DNA of 64,000 bases. Source: Phaeosaccion multiseriatum. Taxonomy: Eukaryota; Ochrophyta, other classes. Both the position numbers and the translations under genes were made by a program. The notes below the pieces were generated by a model. It made no database searches, was not told the origin of the DNA, and was given only the letters and a program-made list of their open reading frames with translations. The DNA is taken from contig OZ218950.1 in NCBI GenBank assembly GCA_965112735.1, positions 4,774,001 through 4,838,000 on the forward strand, in the 5' to 3' direction. Numbering within the stretch: position 1 is the first letter of the stretch; the number at the start of each line of letters is the position of its first letter. Below are positions 1 through 11,644 of this stretch, piece by piece.

Positions 1-9
1 GGACGCGCG

Positions 10-70
<61 letters not shown>

Positions 71-152
71 TGTTGTGTCGTGTGTGTTGTGTCGTGTGTG
101 TGTGTGTGTGTGTGTGTGTGTTGTGTCGTGTGTGTGTGTGTTGTGTCGTGTG
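1..152. repeat. CT/GT microsatellite at window edge
   Basis: A (CT)n run passes into (TG)n with interspersed TGTTGTGTCG units. There is no coding potential. It probably lies in an intron or upstream of the first partial gene. Confidence 0.9.
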
Positions 153-435
153 TAGAGTTGAGATCGTGTCGAGAGCGTGGGTGAGAGCGCGGCCTTGAGG
201 GGTAGGGGTAGCCCCTCTCGCCCAAAAGCCTGTGCTCCTTTGTTCACATTCATCTTCCCCACGACACGCACACTCCAGGCCCGCCGCGAAGTGAAGCACA
301 AAGTGCAGATGTGCCCACTCTGCCCTCCTCCCGCCGCCCCTTGGCCATACACACCCGTACGCCGGTGTTTGCCCATATACCTGTGTTCTTACGCCCATAC
401 TCTCCCTCTCTTCCTTCACTCATGCCTCTACTCAG

Positions 436-927
436 GAGGCATTGCGGCTGTGCCAGAAGGAGGAGAACGACCGCGTGGCCGACCGAAGGCGCTTGAACCT
501 CACGGGCAAGACTCTGCCTGGCGACGCCACGCAAGACGTTAAGGTATGGTACCAAGTATTAAGGCGGGGATGGGGGGCGGGAGGGGGAGAGGAGAGGAGG
601 AAGGGCAGCTGCGAGGAGAGGAAAGGAGGCGTGGCACATGTCCTGGTCCTCCCCCTGCTGCTGGTGTATCGCCAACTGCCAACTGTCGCCTCTGACCCTG
701 CCCTTGCTGCTCTGGTTGTTGTCGCCATCGCTGTCGTGTGGTGTGGTTGTTGTCGCTATCCGCTGTCGTTTGCTTGTCACAGGCCGGACCGAACAAGAAG
801 TTCTTCATGTTCGCCAGGGAGGTGAGGAAAAGAAGCAAAAAAGAGGGAGAGGGAAGGGAAGTGGGGGAGGAGGGAGGCGGGGAGAGAGAGGCAGAGGCAC
901 AGGTAAAGGCAGGGGGAGAGGGAGGAG

Positions 928-978
<51 letters not shown>

Positions 979-1397
979 CTCGCTCCTGACATTCCACACT
1001 CCCCCCCCACCGCCCCACTCACTCACTGCCTGTCCATCCCCCTCCCCCTCCCCCCGCCTCGCAGACAAAGGTCTTCCTGCCTCGAGCAGCAAAGAAAGGC
1101 GCACAGATGCTCAAGAGGCGTCAGCTGCTGCTGAACAAGATACAAAAGGGAAAGAGGAAGAGGCAGAAGACGCAGGCGGAGCAGGAGGAGCGGCAGGAGC
1201 GGGAGGAGAGGGAGAGGGAGAGGGAGAGGGGCAGGGGCAGGCATGCGGTGGCGTCAGCGTCCCTTGGGGCAGCTTCGTCAGCTTCGTCAGCTTCGTCAGC
1301 TTCGTCAGCTTCGTCAGCTTCGTCAGCTTCGTCAGCTTCGTCAGCTTCGTCAGCTTGCGGTGATGAGAGCAGCAAGAGGGCGCGGGTAGCCGAGTAG
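436..1397 (+). CDS. 3' end of an unidentified gene with a Lys/Arg/Glu-rich, Ser-Ala repeat tail
   Basis: Three exons join in phase 0: 436-543, 783-821 and 1065-1397 (stop TAG 1395-1397). Introns are GT-AG, and the second contains a (GACA)n run. Visible protein: a charged segment starting EALRLCQKEEND, then GPNKKFFMFARE, then a basic stretch (MLKRRQLLLNK, KGKRKRQKTQ), then nine copies of a nonanucleotide (GTCAGCTTC) encoding a Ser-Ala-Ser tract, ending SSKRARVAE. The basic and acidic runs suggest a nuclear or nucleolar protein, but I do not recognise the family. The 5' part is missing or unresolved. A short exon just before 179 (ending at GTGAGA) is possible but unproven. Confidence 0.6.
1273..1354 (+). 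repeat. 9-bp coding tandem repeat (GTCAGCTTC)n
   Basis: About nine near-perfect copies lie in frame within the last exon of the partial gene and encode a Ser/Ala tract. This fits in-frame minisatellite expansion in a low-complexity C-terminal tail. Confidence 0.9.
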
Positions 1398-2194
1398 GGG
1401 AGGGGAGAGGCTCACGGCAGCACTTTGGACGTCGCCATCCCATCTGACTTGACAAGGCGTATGGACGTTCATGGGCGGGGTCTGCTATGCCATGGAGGGC
1501 TTCACAGGGAGTGAGTGTACCGTATGCACACTGCTGCAAAGGGAGTGGGTGTATAGTGTACCGTATGCACACGGCTGCAAAGGGAGTGAGTGTATACCGT
1601 ATGCTGTGTATGTACTGTGTGTGTACTGTGTGCGTGCTGCAGGGGAGTGAAAGGGAGCTGGAGTTGACCGTCACGGGCAGCAAGCAAGAGCCCAAGGGAG
1701 GGAGAAGAGAAGAGAAGAGAAGCTGGCGGATACACAAAACAAACATCACTGGGGGCACCCCCCGGGGGGCACCCCACCTGGAAGTGGCTCTTTGCGCCAT
1801 TGGAAATTGGGGTTTGATATAAAAGATAAAGGCATCCCTTGCCTTGCCCCCCCCCCCCCCCTCGCTTTATTATATTTGATCCGAGCGGAAGGGAGCGGCG
1901 CAGGGCTGTGTGTGCACCTCTGTCGCACGTCTGCCGCTGATGTGTTTTCATGCAGAGCCGAATGATTACACTCTTCTTTCTGACCCTACGAAGGAACGCA
2001 CTCTTCTTTCAACGTCCAACGCACACACCGCATGCCCCCCCTTGGGAAGGGGGGGGGGGGATAATATATACATTCACTCATACACACAACAATGTATGTG
2101 TGGAGGAGGACATAACACACCAAAGTGTGTGTGGGGTGGCTCCTCGTCTCTCTCTGCTATAGAGGAGCTTTCTTCCCTCACTACTCCTTCCACT

Positions 2195-2243
<49 letters not shown>

Positions 2244-2450
2244 TACATCCTTCCCTTGGTCAGAGAAGAGCAGGAGAAGGAGAGAGCTTGCAGTCCTCTC
2301 CGTCAACTGCTCCCTCTGACGTCAGAGAGGAAGAGAGTCAACTCCTCCCTCTGACGTCAGAGAGGAAGAGAAGGGAGAGCATCCTTCCCCCCTCCCTCAC
2401 TCACTCCTTCCCTTGGTCAGAGAAGATATGAGGAGAGATTCCCCCGTGCC
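1398..2450. other. Intergenic region between convergent genes
   Basis: This interval separates the + gene ending at 1397 from the - kinase ending at 2451. It holds a local duplication around the phrase GTACCGTATGCACAC (1505-1600), poly-C and poly-G runs, a (GA)n run at 2200-2238, and two copies of a palindrome with core TGACGTCA near 2314-2327 and 2349-2362. I see no supported gene here. Confidence 0.7.
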
Positions 2451-2776
2451 TCAGTCCTTCCATTGGTCCCACAGCTCCTCCAAGGTTTCGCTGATGACTT
2501 CCCTCGCCACCTCCGCTGTGAAGCGCTTCTGCTCATCTTCCTCAAGCATCCCGGACATGAGCTTCGTAAACAGAGGCCGCTCTTTGACAACAAAGTCCAT
2601 GCCATGCGCACGCGTGAACCACGTGCTGCTAATCGCTGTGGACATACAAGGCCATAGGCAATAGCGAGGGGAGGGGAGAGGTAGGGGCGAGAGGCACGGG
2701 GGGGGGGGGGGGAAGTAAGGCTAGTGAGCACCTCAGCGATGGTTGGCACTGGTTCAAGTCGTGTTGCATCATCATT

Positions 2777-2826
<50 letters not shown>

Positions 2827-2838
2827 ATCATCATCATC

Positions 2839-2900
<62 letters not shown>

Positions 2901-2929
2901 ATCATCATCATCATCATCATATCATCATC

Positions 2930-2986
<57 letters not shown>

Positions 2987-4478
2987 GTACGAGCAAGTGG
3001 AGCGCTATCATACCAGACCGACCCCCCCTCGAGTCTTTTTGCAAATAGCAACGCCTCCCCCCCCCCACACACACGATTGAATACACCAGCCTGCCCTTCC
3101 CTGCCCTGCTGCCCTGCTGCCCCCCCGGGTCTTACATGGCCCGCCCAGCAGCAGATAGAGTATCTTGCCAGTGGTCCACACGTCATCCCTCAGTCCATAA
3201 GGCTCGAGCCTATTCCGTGCGGGAGAGGTGTAATGCTGTGGGTCCCGTTTCTGTTGGGTTTGTTGGGTTAGATGGATGGATGGATGGGAAGATGGGGGGC
3301 CGGCAGAGCAAGAGCGAAATGGGAGCCGAAGGAAGTCTGTCAGTCAGTCAGTCAGTCAGTCGGTTCGTTAGTCAGTCAGGAAGTCAGCCAGTCAGTGAGT
3401 CAGCCATTGTACAAGGTAGTTTCGTAAGATGGGAACACCAGCAGTCAAGGTAAGCAGCAGGTCCACCACAGTGGTTCTGTGTGGTTGTGGCGCCGGTGGC
3501 CTTCCGTCCTCCCTCAACTCGCTCCTCGACTTTCAACTTCGCTGACCCAAAACTCCCACTTCCATTCCCTCTCTCCTCTTTCGACTTCCACTCTTTCTCT
3601 CCTCTTCCAATCTCCGAGGCCGGGATACCGCCGCCCGATCCATAGTTCGATCCATCGTTCGATCCTTCGTTCTGGAACCCTTCGCACCTGCCCTTGGGCA
3701 CCTTACCAACAGCGGCCGCTGCCCGAGCTGCTTGCCCTTCCCTGCCCATGCAATCCCCCGGTGGGTCTATAACAATCCCCTGCCCACTCGACTTGACTCG
3801 ACGTGATTCGACCCAAGCGTTGCTCGCTCGCTCTCCTCTCCTCCACTGCCACTCCACCCACTCACATCAGCCTGGAATAACTCCTTGCCCTCCGGCAGTC
3901 TTCTACAGTCGCCAAAGTCGATAACTTTGATGTGTGTCCTTCGGCCCGACACGAGTATGTTCTGCCAGTGAAGATCTCGATGTGCTATCCGCAGGCTGTG
4001 CATGTAGGCGACGGCATCCATGAGCTGGGACATCCAGTGCAACACGGCTTCATCTGGGTACTGAAAGTGGCGGTGCCTTGCCTCGTCGTGCAGGTCCTTG
4101 ACGGTTTCGCCACTGATGTACTCTGACTCTGTCCACAGCTTGCCGCGATATACAAAGGACTTGTACTAATTATTTGTGCGCACAACGGAGAGAGGGAGAG
4201 AGGCGGCGAACAAACAGCAAGGCGGAGTACATAGATGTGTAAATCGATCAAGGTACCAAGGTGCTCACACCGGTAGAGGCAGGAGCCGAGGCGAGGGGGG
4301 AGCGTCATGTGGAACAGAGCCAATCGTAGGAGGCAGGGGGGGGGGGGGGTGCGTACGTGTCTGGGGGCGATTGAGACGCGGCCAGGCAACAAGTGGGGGT
4401 CTTGTGCGTCTTGTGATGTTGGCACCCGTCGCAGTGCTACGCAGCTCGCTCTTGTTGTCGGCTCACCAATTTGGGCTG

Positions 4479-4525
<47 letters not shown>

Positions 4526-5527
4526 GTCTGTCTGTCTCTCACCTGCTTGACGATGTTGTTGTGGTTAAATAATGCAGCCAATATTGTCGCGCTTTTTAGG
4601 CTCTGACGGATACAAGAGGACAGAGCATGATGCAGTGAACGGTCGTAAGTGAGGGAAGTAACGGACTGGAGTCAAGTAAGAAGCGACAACAGCGGAGCAA
4701 CGGTGGACAAAAGACTGCATAGTGTAGCGCAAACTCAAACCACCCTCCCTACCTCTGTCGCGGATTTTTTCGTGTTCTCGACACGCAGAGCCACGCGAGA
4801 AACCACGGGGAAGCTTGTATGTTGGCCAGTGAAAGAAGGGAGGGGGGGGGGGACAAAAGAGGAGGGCGCTAGGGCGCTAAGAGGGCAGCCGAGAGATATC
4901 GAACGGGGAATCAAGGGTGGAAGGAGCTGCTATGCGCGACGCGTGGCCAAGAGAAAGTCGAAGGATTGACATGAAGGGTTACCTGACGGGCCCCTCCTTC
5001 GCCTTCACGTCGATGATATCTGTTCTCTCCACCTCGTAGGTCCGTCCCTCCTGGCCAGCCCCAATGAACCGCACCACCGCGTATCCGGGGGGTAGTTGGT
5101 GAGGACTATCGTCGCTGGAGCTACTATCGCTATCCTCTTCTTCTTCGTGCTTCCCTGCCGGCGGCGGTGTCACACTTTTTGCTGGAGCATGATGTGACCA
5201 AACCTTTTGCTTTGACGGGGTGTGAGGGGGTTCCCGTGGACCCCCTTCGTCTTTGTTGTCTCCCTCGGCCCGCCCTTCTTGATTATACTCTACACCTTCC
5301 ATACCAGCATCACCTGCAGGGGAAGAAGAGGGGAAGGGGGTGGGTCAGAGCGTCGAAAAGGGAGACAGGGGGTTGGGGTCAAATTAACGCGGGGTGGCCA
5401 AACCTTACTCACCCTCCATGAGAAGCACGAGGGTGGTCAGGAGAGTCGAGCCAATCACGCAGATGAAGATCAGCAGAGGCAGGCTTCCCCGAGCCCACGG
5501 AGGCAGCGCGATACGATTTGCCCCCAT
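2451..5527 (-). CDS. Membrane-anchored atypical protein kinase
   Basis: Seven exons on the minus strand join with consistent phases: 5413-5527, 4983-5313, 4753-4813, 4543-4602, 3866-4165, 3136-3250, 2451-2635 (388 aa). Residues 16-36 form one hydrophobic helix after a short basic N-terminus, so a signal anchor is likely. An acidic Ser-rich linker follows. The kinase fold shows GAGQEG (glycine loop), VALR at the beta-3 position, HRDLHWQN (D253, N258), DFG (D272) and a short activation segment with SPA where APE is expected. The usual beta-3 lysine reads as arginine (R159) and HRDLK is HRDLH, so activity may be unconventional or lost. Substrate is unknown. The gene is divergent from the 5724 gene. 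Confidence 0.8.
2766..2986. repeat. (ATC)n microsatellite in last kinase intron
   Basis: Roughly 220 bp of ATC triplets, interrupted by a few single-base changes, sit in the intron between kinase exons 3136-3250 and 2451-2635. Confidence 0.95.
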
Positions 5528-5723
5528 GGCTGCCCTCTCAACAGTCCAGAGAGGGGGTGTGTGTGGCAAAATTCGACGAATAGTATGTCAGTGATTTCTT
5601 GACATAAAATCACGTTACAGATTCTGTTACGGGGAATGATGACAGGATAGATGGCACTTAAAGGTGTAACAATAACTACCCCTCCTCTTTCCCCCCTCTC
5701 TCTCTTCTCTCAGTTGATGATCG
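5528..5723. promoter_or_regulatory. Putative bidirectional promoter, kinase / coiled-coil gene
   Basis: The start codons of the minus-strand kinase (5527) and the plus-strand coiled-coil gene (5724) are 196 bp apart, so both 5' flanks must share this stretch. No TATA box or recognised factor site is obvious. The half next to 5724 is CT-rich. Confidence 0.5.
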
Positions 5724-8427
5724 ATGGAGAATGGAGAAGTACGAACGAGCAACGGACGTCGACGGACGTGGAAACCACTGGATAGCGCTCCACGCTTCAG
5801 GGAGCGTTTGAGAAAAAGAGTGCGACAGGAACGAAGAGACAGTTTGGAAGGGCAAGTGAACGGCCGAGTGAATGGCCTGGAGCGCACGCCCCCGCCGTAC
5901 AAGCTAGGTGATGTACTCAAGGCCATTCACGTTATACGCGAGGTTAGCTCCATCGAGGGAGGTGAAGAGAAGGGGGAGGTGCGACAGGGAACCAGTACGC
6001 TCCACAGGAGTAGGGGTCAAGGTGCGGGTGGGCGAGAGCAGCAGAGAGTAGCAGCTGCTGAATCGAATGCCCCCGCCTTTGGGGATGGCGTAGAGCTAAG
6101 AGGCGCCTTCGAGGCACCGCAGCGGCCGCCAGTGCGCAAAGCAGGAGGAAAAGGACGTACCGCAGCGGGCAATCGGGCCGCTGGGAGGGGAAAGGGGGGA
6201 GCGCTTCTCGACCGCCCACAGCCAGCACAAACACGTAACACCCACACACATATATCGGTAGGCGGAGAAGCGGGGAAGCTCTCCCATTGGACGACTCCGA
6301 CACCGCCTTCTTCACGGCCGCAGACGCAGCAGCAGACGCAGCAGCAGCAAAGTACCTTAGGCCACCTCCAGGGCAGCACTTCGACAACAAAGAGTCCAGC
6401 GGTCGTTGCGAGGGAATATGCAGCTCAGCATGCGGAGAGACTCAGGCTGCACAAGGAGAAGAGGTGAGTGGAGATGTTAGAGGGGAGGCGCGACACCGCT
6501 TGCATGCTCGAAGCGAGTCAAAACCCGTCCTAGACTACATAGCCCGCTTTTGCTGCTCGTTCAATAGCCACCTCTTCTGATTTCTCGCCAGCTGTTCTCC
6601 GTACTCGACTTGCTTGAGGATGGGAGTCTTCCTTTCCCTTTCCCCCCGACCATATCGGTACTGGTTCCATGACCGTCGAAGGTGGAGAAGGTTGTGGATT
6701 CTGTTGTTCACCCTCTTGTTATCACCCTCGCGTGAACGCTATACTTCGTGTGCCGCTTTGCCGGGGCAGAGTCGGGAGAGAAGTGGTATCTGCACTGGTT
6801 GCAATCATGAGCATAACGCGGCTACAACGCAGACTGAGGGCGAGGCGGAAACGCAGGATGAAACAACACATTGAGCAGGTAAAGTCAAATGGCACAGTGC
6901 ATGGTATGTGGAGTCAGTAACTCGGTGGGCGGATCAGGCGAGGAGGGGGGGGGGGGGGGGGGTTAAAAGGTAGAGTTACCACGGGAGAAGGGGAGGGAGG
7001 AGGTTCGCCATGAGCAGATAAAAGTAAAGTAAAGCTGTTGCAGCACGAAGAGGGAAAGAGGAAGGCGTCGACCGCCTTCACCGCCCCCCCCGTGATCACC
7101 CCTCAGAGGCTCACCGCGTTCTTCGGTCGTGGTGTGTGTGTGTCGATTGTGCAGGAGCGTGTGAGGAGGTTCGAGCTCCGCGTGGTACGTTACAGCCTCA
7201 AGGCGGTGGAAGAGACGCTGTGGAGAGAGGTGGACCGCAGGCACAGGCAAAGGACAGACATGAAGGCCGCTAGGAAGAAGGGCGCTCGAATGTTTCAGGT
7301 GAAGGAGGAACAAGGAGTTTGCTTCGCGCCTCCGGTCTCACAAGAGGTTTAACCATTGGAGCAGCCTTGGGTTTGACTCATTCTTGAGGATTGACATCTG
7401 CAGACAGAGCTGCCTGCTGTGTGCTGTGGTCTTGGAAGGCTTCTTACTCGATGAGAGTATGCACTTCTTCGGAGTGCCATGCCACGAACGGAGCAAAACA
7501 CGCCTTGTTTACTCCCTCACCTTGCTTACCCCTCTTTGCCAAACACTGTGCTCACTGGCTCATCACTGTGCTCACTAGCTCACCACTGTACTCACTGGCT
7601 CACCCGTCTCGCTTATCTCGCCGTCTGCCTGCCTGTCTTGGGACCATCCGTCTGCCTGCCTGTCTTGGGACCATCCGGCTGCCTGCCTGTCTTGGGACCA
7701 TCCGTCTGCCTGCCTGTCTTGGACCATCCCATCGCAGCGCGCTTGGCACTGCTTTGTGGTGCGCAAGAGGATTCCCACCATGGTAGTGGACATTCGGGCC
7801 GAGCTCAAGGAGACAGTGGTAAGGGGAGAAGTGGGTCACAGTGGTAAGGGGAGAAGTGGGTCACTGGGGAGAGGGGAGAAGTGGGTCACTGGGGAGAGGG
7901 GGGGGGGGCCTCCTCACTCAACATGCCTGCACCATTGCGAGGGAGTGGGGCGCCCACGATGAACCAACGTCCAGCCGCCTTGTTGGGTGGTCATGCTCGG
8001 GCCTTAAACTGCACCATGTGGTGATACGCCACCCCCCCCCCCCCTTGCCCGACTCCCTGTAATTCCCCCCGATCAGGCGCGTCGCCGAGCAAGGGAAAAC
8101 AAGTGGAAAGCCTCCATGCTGCTCCGCCTGCGAGCGGAGCAAAGGGAGCTCAGGAAAGTCGAGAGACGATTCCTCCAACGTACGCCCAGCGAGCTGCTGA
8201 ACGAGCGAGTGAGAGAGATCATGGCCAAGGACGCTGTTACTCGGGCCGAGCAGCCCCTGGAGGAGGCGTTACAGAAGAGCCTCAAGGCCAAGGCGCGAGA
8301 GGCGGAGAGCCCGGTCTTGGCTCAGTTACGCTTGATGCTTGAGGGCCCCGCTGCTTCTCCTTACCCGTCTCGTCGCCCGAGGATGGCGGGGCTTCTCTCT
8401 GAGGGAGGAGAGAAGCAGCAGCAGTAG
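5724..8427 (+). CDS. Unknown basic coiled-coil protein
   Basis: Five exons join in phase: 5724-6463, 6770-6878, 7155-7298, 7738-7818, 8077-8427 (474 aa, stop TGA/TAG region at 8425). The N-terminal 80 residues are Arg-rich (RFRERLRKRVRQER), followed by a low-complexity Gln/Thr stretch. The C-terminal half is helical and charged (LQRRLRARRKRRM, LRAEQRELRKVERRF), typical of a coiled coil. I do not recognise a domain. The second exon boundary (acceptor at 6769) is the least certain join; alternative frames in 6593-6760 look partly coding. The gene shares its 5' region with the kinase on the other strand. Confidence 0.65.
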
Positions 8428-8968
8428 CTGTCGGTCTACCCAGGGAGGTCACAGCAAGGTACCAGAGGAGCTGGTTTTGGGTTTGAGTTTGTGGCTTTTT
8501 GAGGATTTATTACACCTTGATCTCCATCGGCCGAGGGGTCGAATGCTCGCAATGGCCACCACGTGCCCTTTCAAGAAGCACACATGCGTGTATATGCCGT
8601 ACCGTTTCCGTACTAGTAAAAGTACTTATGAGGAGAAGTTTGAAGGTGCGTTTAGCCCTTTGCCGCCCCTGGTCGAGGTCGAATGCTCGCAGGGGCCCAC
8701 TTTCAAGATCGACCCCTGACGTGCAATCCGCTATCTGCTGTCGCCGGCGCAGCCGGCGTGCTATCGTCGATCAAGAAGCACATGGGCCGTGTACTCCAAT
8801 TGGCGTATTTTTGGATTACCAACTTTCCCCCAAGCCAACGATCAACCGCTCTCTCGGGTGTATCATTCACTCTCTCATCATACCCTTCTCCTCCACATCC
8901 CCCCGTCCCCCTTCCTATTCACGCCTTTGGGAAACGCTTGTGTGCTTCCTATGGAGGCATAAGAGTAA
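8428..8968. other. Intergenic spacer
   Basis: This spacer separates two plus-strand genes. A short motif, GGTCGAATGCTCGCA, occurs twice (about 8536 and 8678), each followed by a related TTTCAAGA segment. A GC-rich near-palindrome, GCCGGCGCAGCCGGC, lies near 8738; related sequences occur near 14.7 and 47.5 kb. No gene is evident. Confidence 0.6.
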
Positions 8969-11644
8969 ATGTTTTCAGTCGATGCCCTGCTCAATGAGAT
9001 TGAGCGCGTCGAGAGGGAGCCTACCCTCGACAACAAGAAACATAGCAATGAGGACCTCCTCCTCCACCACAACCACCACCAGAAGGAGCACGAAACGTCC
9101 CCTCCAACGAACGTCTCATCCGGAGGCAACCGAACTCCGACTCTGCTGCTGCTGGATGCAAGTCTTGCAAGTCTGCACGCAGGACGCAAACGCTGGTCCA
9201 GCGTCAAGCGAGGCAGGGAGGAGCTCCAGCAGCAGGAGGAGCAGCAAGCCGAGCTGCGTGAGAAGAAGCACAAGGAGGATGTTATCAGGCAGAGGAAGGC
9301 CGAGCACCTGGAGAAGGGCAGGGCAGAGCTGCGAAGACGGCTGCACGTGCAGAGGTGGAAGCAGGAGCAGCACGAGCACGAACAGGAGCGAGCGAGGGAG
9401 AGGGAGGAAGACCCGCTTACGTCCCCTCCATTGCCGGATACGTCCACGAAGAGAGCAGTGGCGCAGCGCCAGTGGCGAGAGAAGACAGCAGTCTCAGCAG
9501 CAGCAGGAGGAGGAACAGCAGAACAAGAGGGAGGAAGTGAAGGGGCGGAAGCGGGGGCCTCGGCAGCAGCAGGTGCGGCGGCAGCGGCCATGGCAGCTTT
9601 GGGGGCAGCGTCTCACGGCTACGACGGGGGAGATGGCAGCGTGTACGGCCGCTCTCTCCGACCCATCCTCTTGGGCCGCGATGAGGAGAGTGAAAAGAGA
9701 GCACAGGAAGAGTACGACTACGGAAACATTGTTTTCGAGCTACCTGCGGCGGCGGCGGCAGCAGCAGCGGCAGGGGCAGCAGCGGCAGCCGCAAAGCGAC
9801 CGCCCAAACTGGTGGCAGCCATGAGGGCGAACAGCTTTGGCGAGGGATACACAGTCATAGGCAAGGACACGACGCTGGTGGGTCAAGAAGGGCTCGACTC
9901 TTCGTCTTTCCTTGCAACTATTGCCGACTATCGCAAAAAGGAGGAGGAGGAGGAGGAGGAGGAGGAGGAGAAGGAGAAGGAGAGGGAGCGGGGGGGCAAA
10001 GAAGGAGGAGAAGCACCGAAGGGGGTGGGGGGCAGGGACCAAGGAATGCTACTGCCTTCTCCTATACACAGCAGGAAGAGGGGGAGGGGGGAAGGAAGGA
10101 AAGGGGGAGGAGGAAAGCGATCGCCGCCGCTTCCCCAAATGTTTTCGGATAGCACCAAGGCGATGATTGGGGTGGGGGTTGGGACCGGTCGAGGGGCAGC
10201 GGTGCTCATTCCTCCGACGAGAGCCCATGAAGACGTCATCGCCACCAAAGCGTTACAGGACTTTAACAATGAGTTGACGAGGTGGCTTAGCCGGGGATGG
10301 TCCGACATCCAGGTGGAGCAAGCGAGACTTGACTTTGCGCAGCATTTGACGGAAAAGTACCTCTGCGCTCAGCTGGACACGCTCTCTGCCTCGCGGGTCG
10401 TATCCAACACTCGTCGAGAGGTGGTGAGGAGGATTGAACAAGTCGCCCGAGGGGGCTCTGAAGCGGTGCGGGCGGTGCGGCGGGTGAGGAAGGATGGCAA
10501 GAAGGAGGCGGACAGGGAGGAGGAGAAGTTTCAGCGCCTGCAGCACAAGCAGGCTCTCTATGCAGATGGGTACGGGGCAGAAGACTACCTGGAAGAGTAC
10601 GACGACGTGGCGCGCCACGACGCATTGGAGAGAGACGGCTGTGGCAGTGGCAGTAGTAGCAGCAGCAGTGGCGGTAGTGGCGACGGAGGAGGCGATGGAG
10701 GGGGCCGGGAGGGCTCCTTTCCCTCCGAGTTGACGGAGCTCGGCAACTTCGAGCCGGGCATGTTTCAGGCTCTTTCTGCCGGCGCGCGGGGGGGGACGGA
10801 GGAGGAGAAGCTCTTTGCGCACAACCGGAGAGGGCTGCAGGGTAAGGGGAGATTCGTGGCCCCAGCGGTGGCGGTGCCAGCACCAGGGAAGGAAGGTGGA
10901 GGGAACAGCAGCGCCAGGAGCCCCGTCACAAGGACGGTTTCATTTTGCGTGCCGCTCTCTCCCTCAGAGTTCTCGCCGGGAGAGGTGCGGCCAGCGGTGG
11001 TGCCCAACAAGCAGCGGCAGTTTGAGCAGCTACAGGAGGCCATGGAGCAAGACCAACTAGACAAAAAGACGGCTGCCCTAGCCGCGGAACGGGCAGAAGC
11101 GGAGGCGGCCGCCGCCCTGGCCGCGAGGAGGGGCGAGACTTACGCGTGGAAGTGCCGGCTGTGCGGCAAGCGCAATGGCGGGGAGCGTGTGGAGTGTCAG
11201 GTGTGCGCAAGGTCGAAGCACTTTGCTCCTCAGCCAAGGGCCGCCCTGAGGCCTATGCCTCTCCAGAAGAAGCTGCAGCTCAACGAGCCCGGGCTGGCGG
11301 GGGTGTTCTTAGCGGCGGCCTCGCAGGCGAATACAGACTCGCGGACCGTCATCGTGCAGCAGCAGCAGCAGCAGCAGCAGCAGGAAAAGAAGAAGAAGGG
11401 CATAGTGGCACTGGTGCCCGGGAACAGCAGCATCAGCGGCAAGACGGAGCAGCAGCGGCTTCAGAAGGACAAGCAGCAGAAGAAGGGGCAGCAAGGCAAG
11501 CAGCAGCCGTACGACTTTGGCCGCTTCGCAGTCATGAAGCGAAAGACAGACAAAGACGCGAAGGAGAGGAAGGCTCTAACAGGGGACATTCAAGGCTTGC
11601 TCAAGGCCCTCAGGAGTGGAGACGACCTCAGCCTGTTAAAATAG
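8969..11644 (+). CDS. RanBP2-type zinc-finger protein with long charged regions
   Basis: One uninterrupted 891-codon frame. Residues 1-170 are highly charged and coiled-coil-like. Poly-Ala and poly-Glu tracts follow near 265 and 325. A central predicted helical block (about 415-545) looks conserved in composition. A RanBP2-type zinc finger is clear at residues 727-746: W727, C729, C732, N736, C743, C746 match W-x-C-x2-C-x3-N-x6-C-x2-C exactly. This finger class binds RNA or ubiquitin in known proteins; which applies here cannot be told. The C-terminus carries a poly-Gln run and basic Lys-rich stretches. The first ATG at 8969 is used, but TTTTCAG just after it could be an acceptor, so upstream coding is not excluded. 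Confidence 0.8.
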   Translation: MFSVDALLNEIERVEREPTLDNKKHSNEDLLLHHNHHQKEHETSPPTNVSSGGNRTPTLLLLDASLASLHAGRKRWSSVKRGREELQQQEEQQAELREKKHKEDVIRQRKAEHLEKGRAELRRRLHVQRWKQEQHEHEQERAREREEDPLTSPPLPDTSTKRAVAQRQWREKTAVSAAAGGGTAEQEGGSEGAEAGASAAAGAAAAAMAALGAASHGYDGGDGSVYGRSLRPILLGRDEESEKRAQEEYDYGNIVFELPAAAAAAAAAGAAAAAAKRPPKLVAAMRANSFGEGYTVIGKDTTLVGQEGLDSSSFLATIADYRKKEEEEEEEEEEKEKERERGGKEGGEAPKGVGGRDQGMLLPSPIHSRKRGRGEGRKGGGGKRSPPLPQMFSDSTKAMIGVGVGTGRGAAVLIPPTRAHEDVIATKALQDFNNELTRWLSRGWSDIQVEQARLDFAQHLTEKYLCAQLDTLSASRVVSNTRREVVRRIEQVARGGSEAVRAVRRVRKDGKKEADREEEKFQRLQHKQALYADGYGAEDYLEEYDDVARHDALERDGCGSGSSSSSSGGSGDGGGDGGGREGSFPSELTELGNFEPGMFQALSAGARGGTEEEKLFAHNRRGLQGKGRFVAPAVAVPAPGKEGGGNSSARSPVTRTVSFCVPLSPSEFSPGEVRPAVVPNKQRQFEQLQEAMEQDQLDKKTAALAAERAEAEAAAALAARRGETYAWKCRLCGKRNGGERVECQVCARSKHFAPQPRAALRPMPLQKKLQLNEPGLAGVFLAAASQANTDSRTVIVQQQQQQQQQEKKKKGIVALVPGNSSISGKTEQQRLQKDKQQKKGQQGKQQPYDFGRFAVMKRKTDKDAKERKALTGDIQGLLKALRSGDDLSLLK

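Noticed and set aside
6614-6760. Extra exon in the 5724 gene (frame with LFSVLDLLEDGSLPF)
   Set aside because: It looks coding, but the phase does not fit the donor at 6464 and it hits a TGA before the next exon. The join to 6770 is cleaner.
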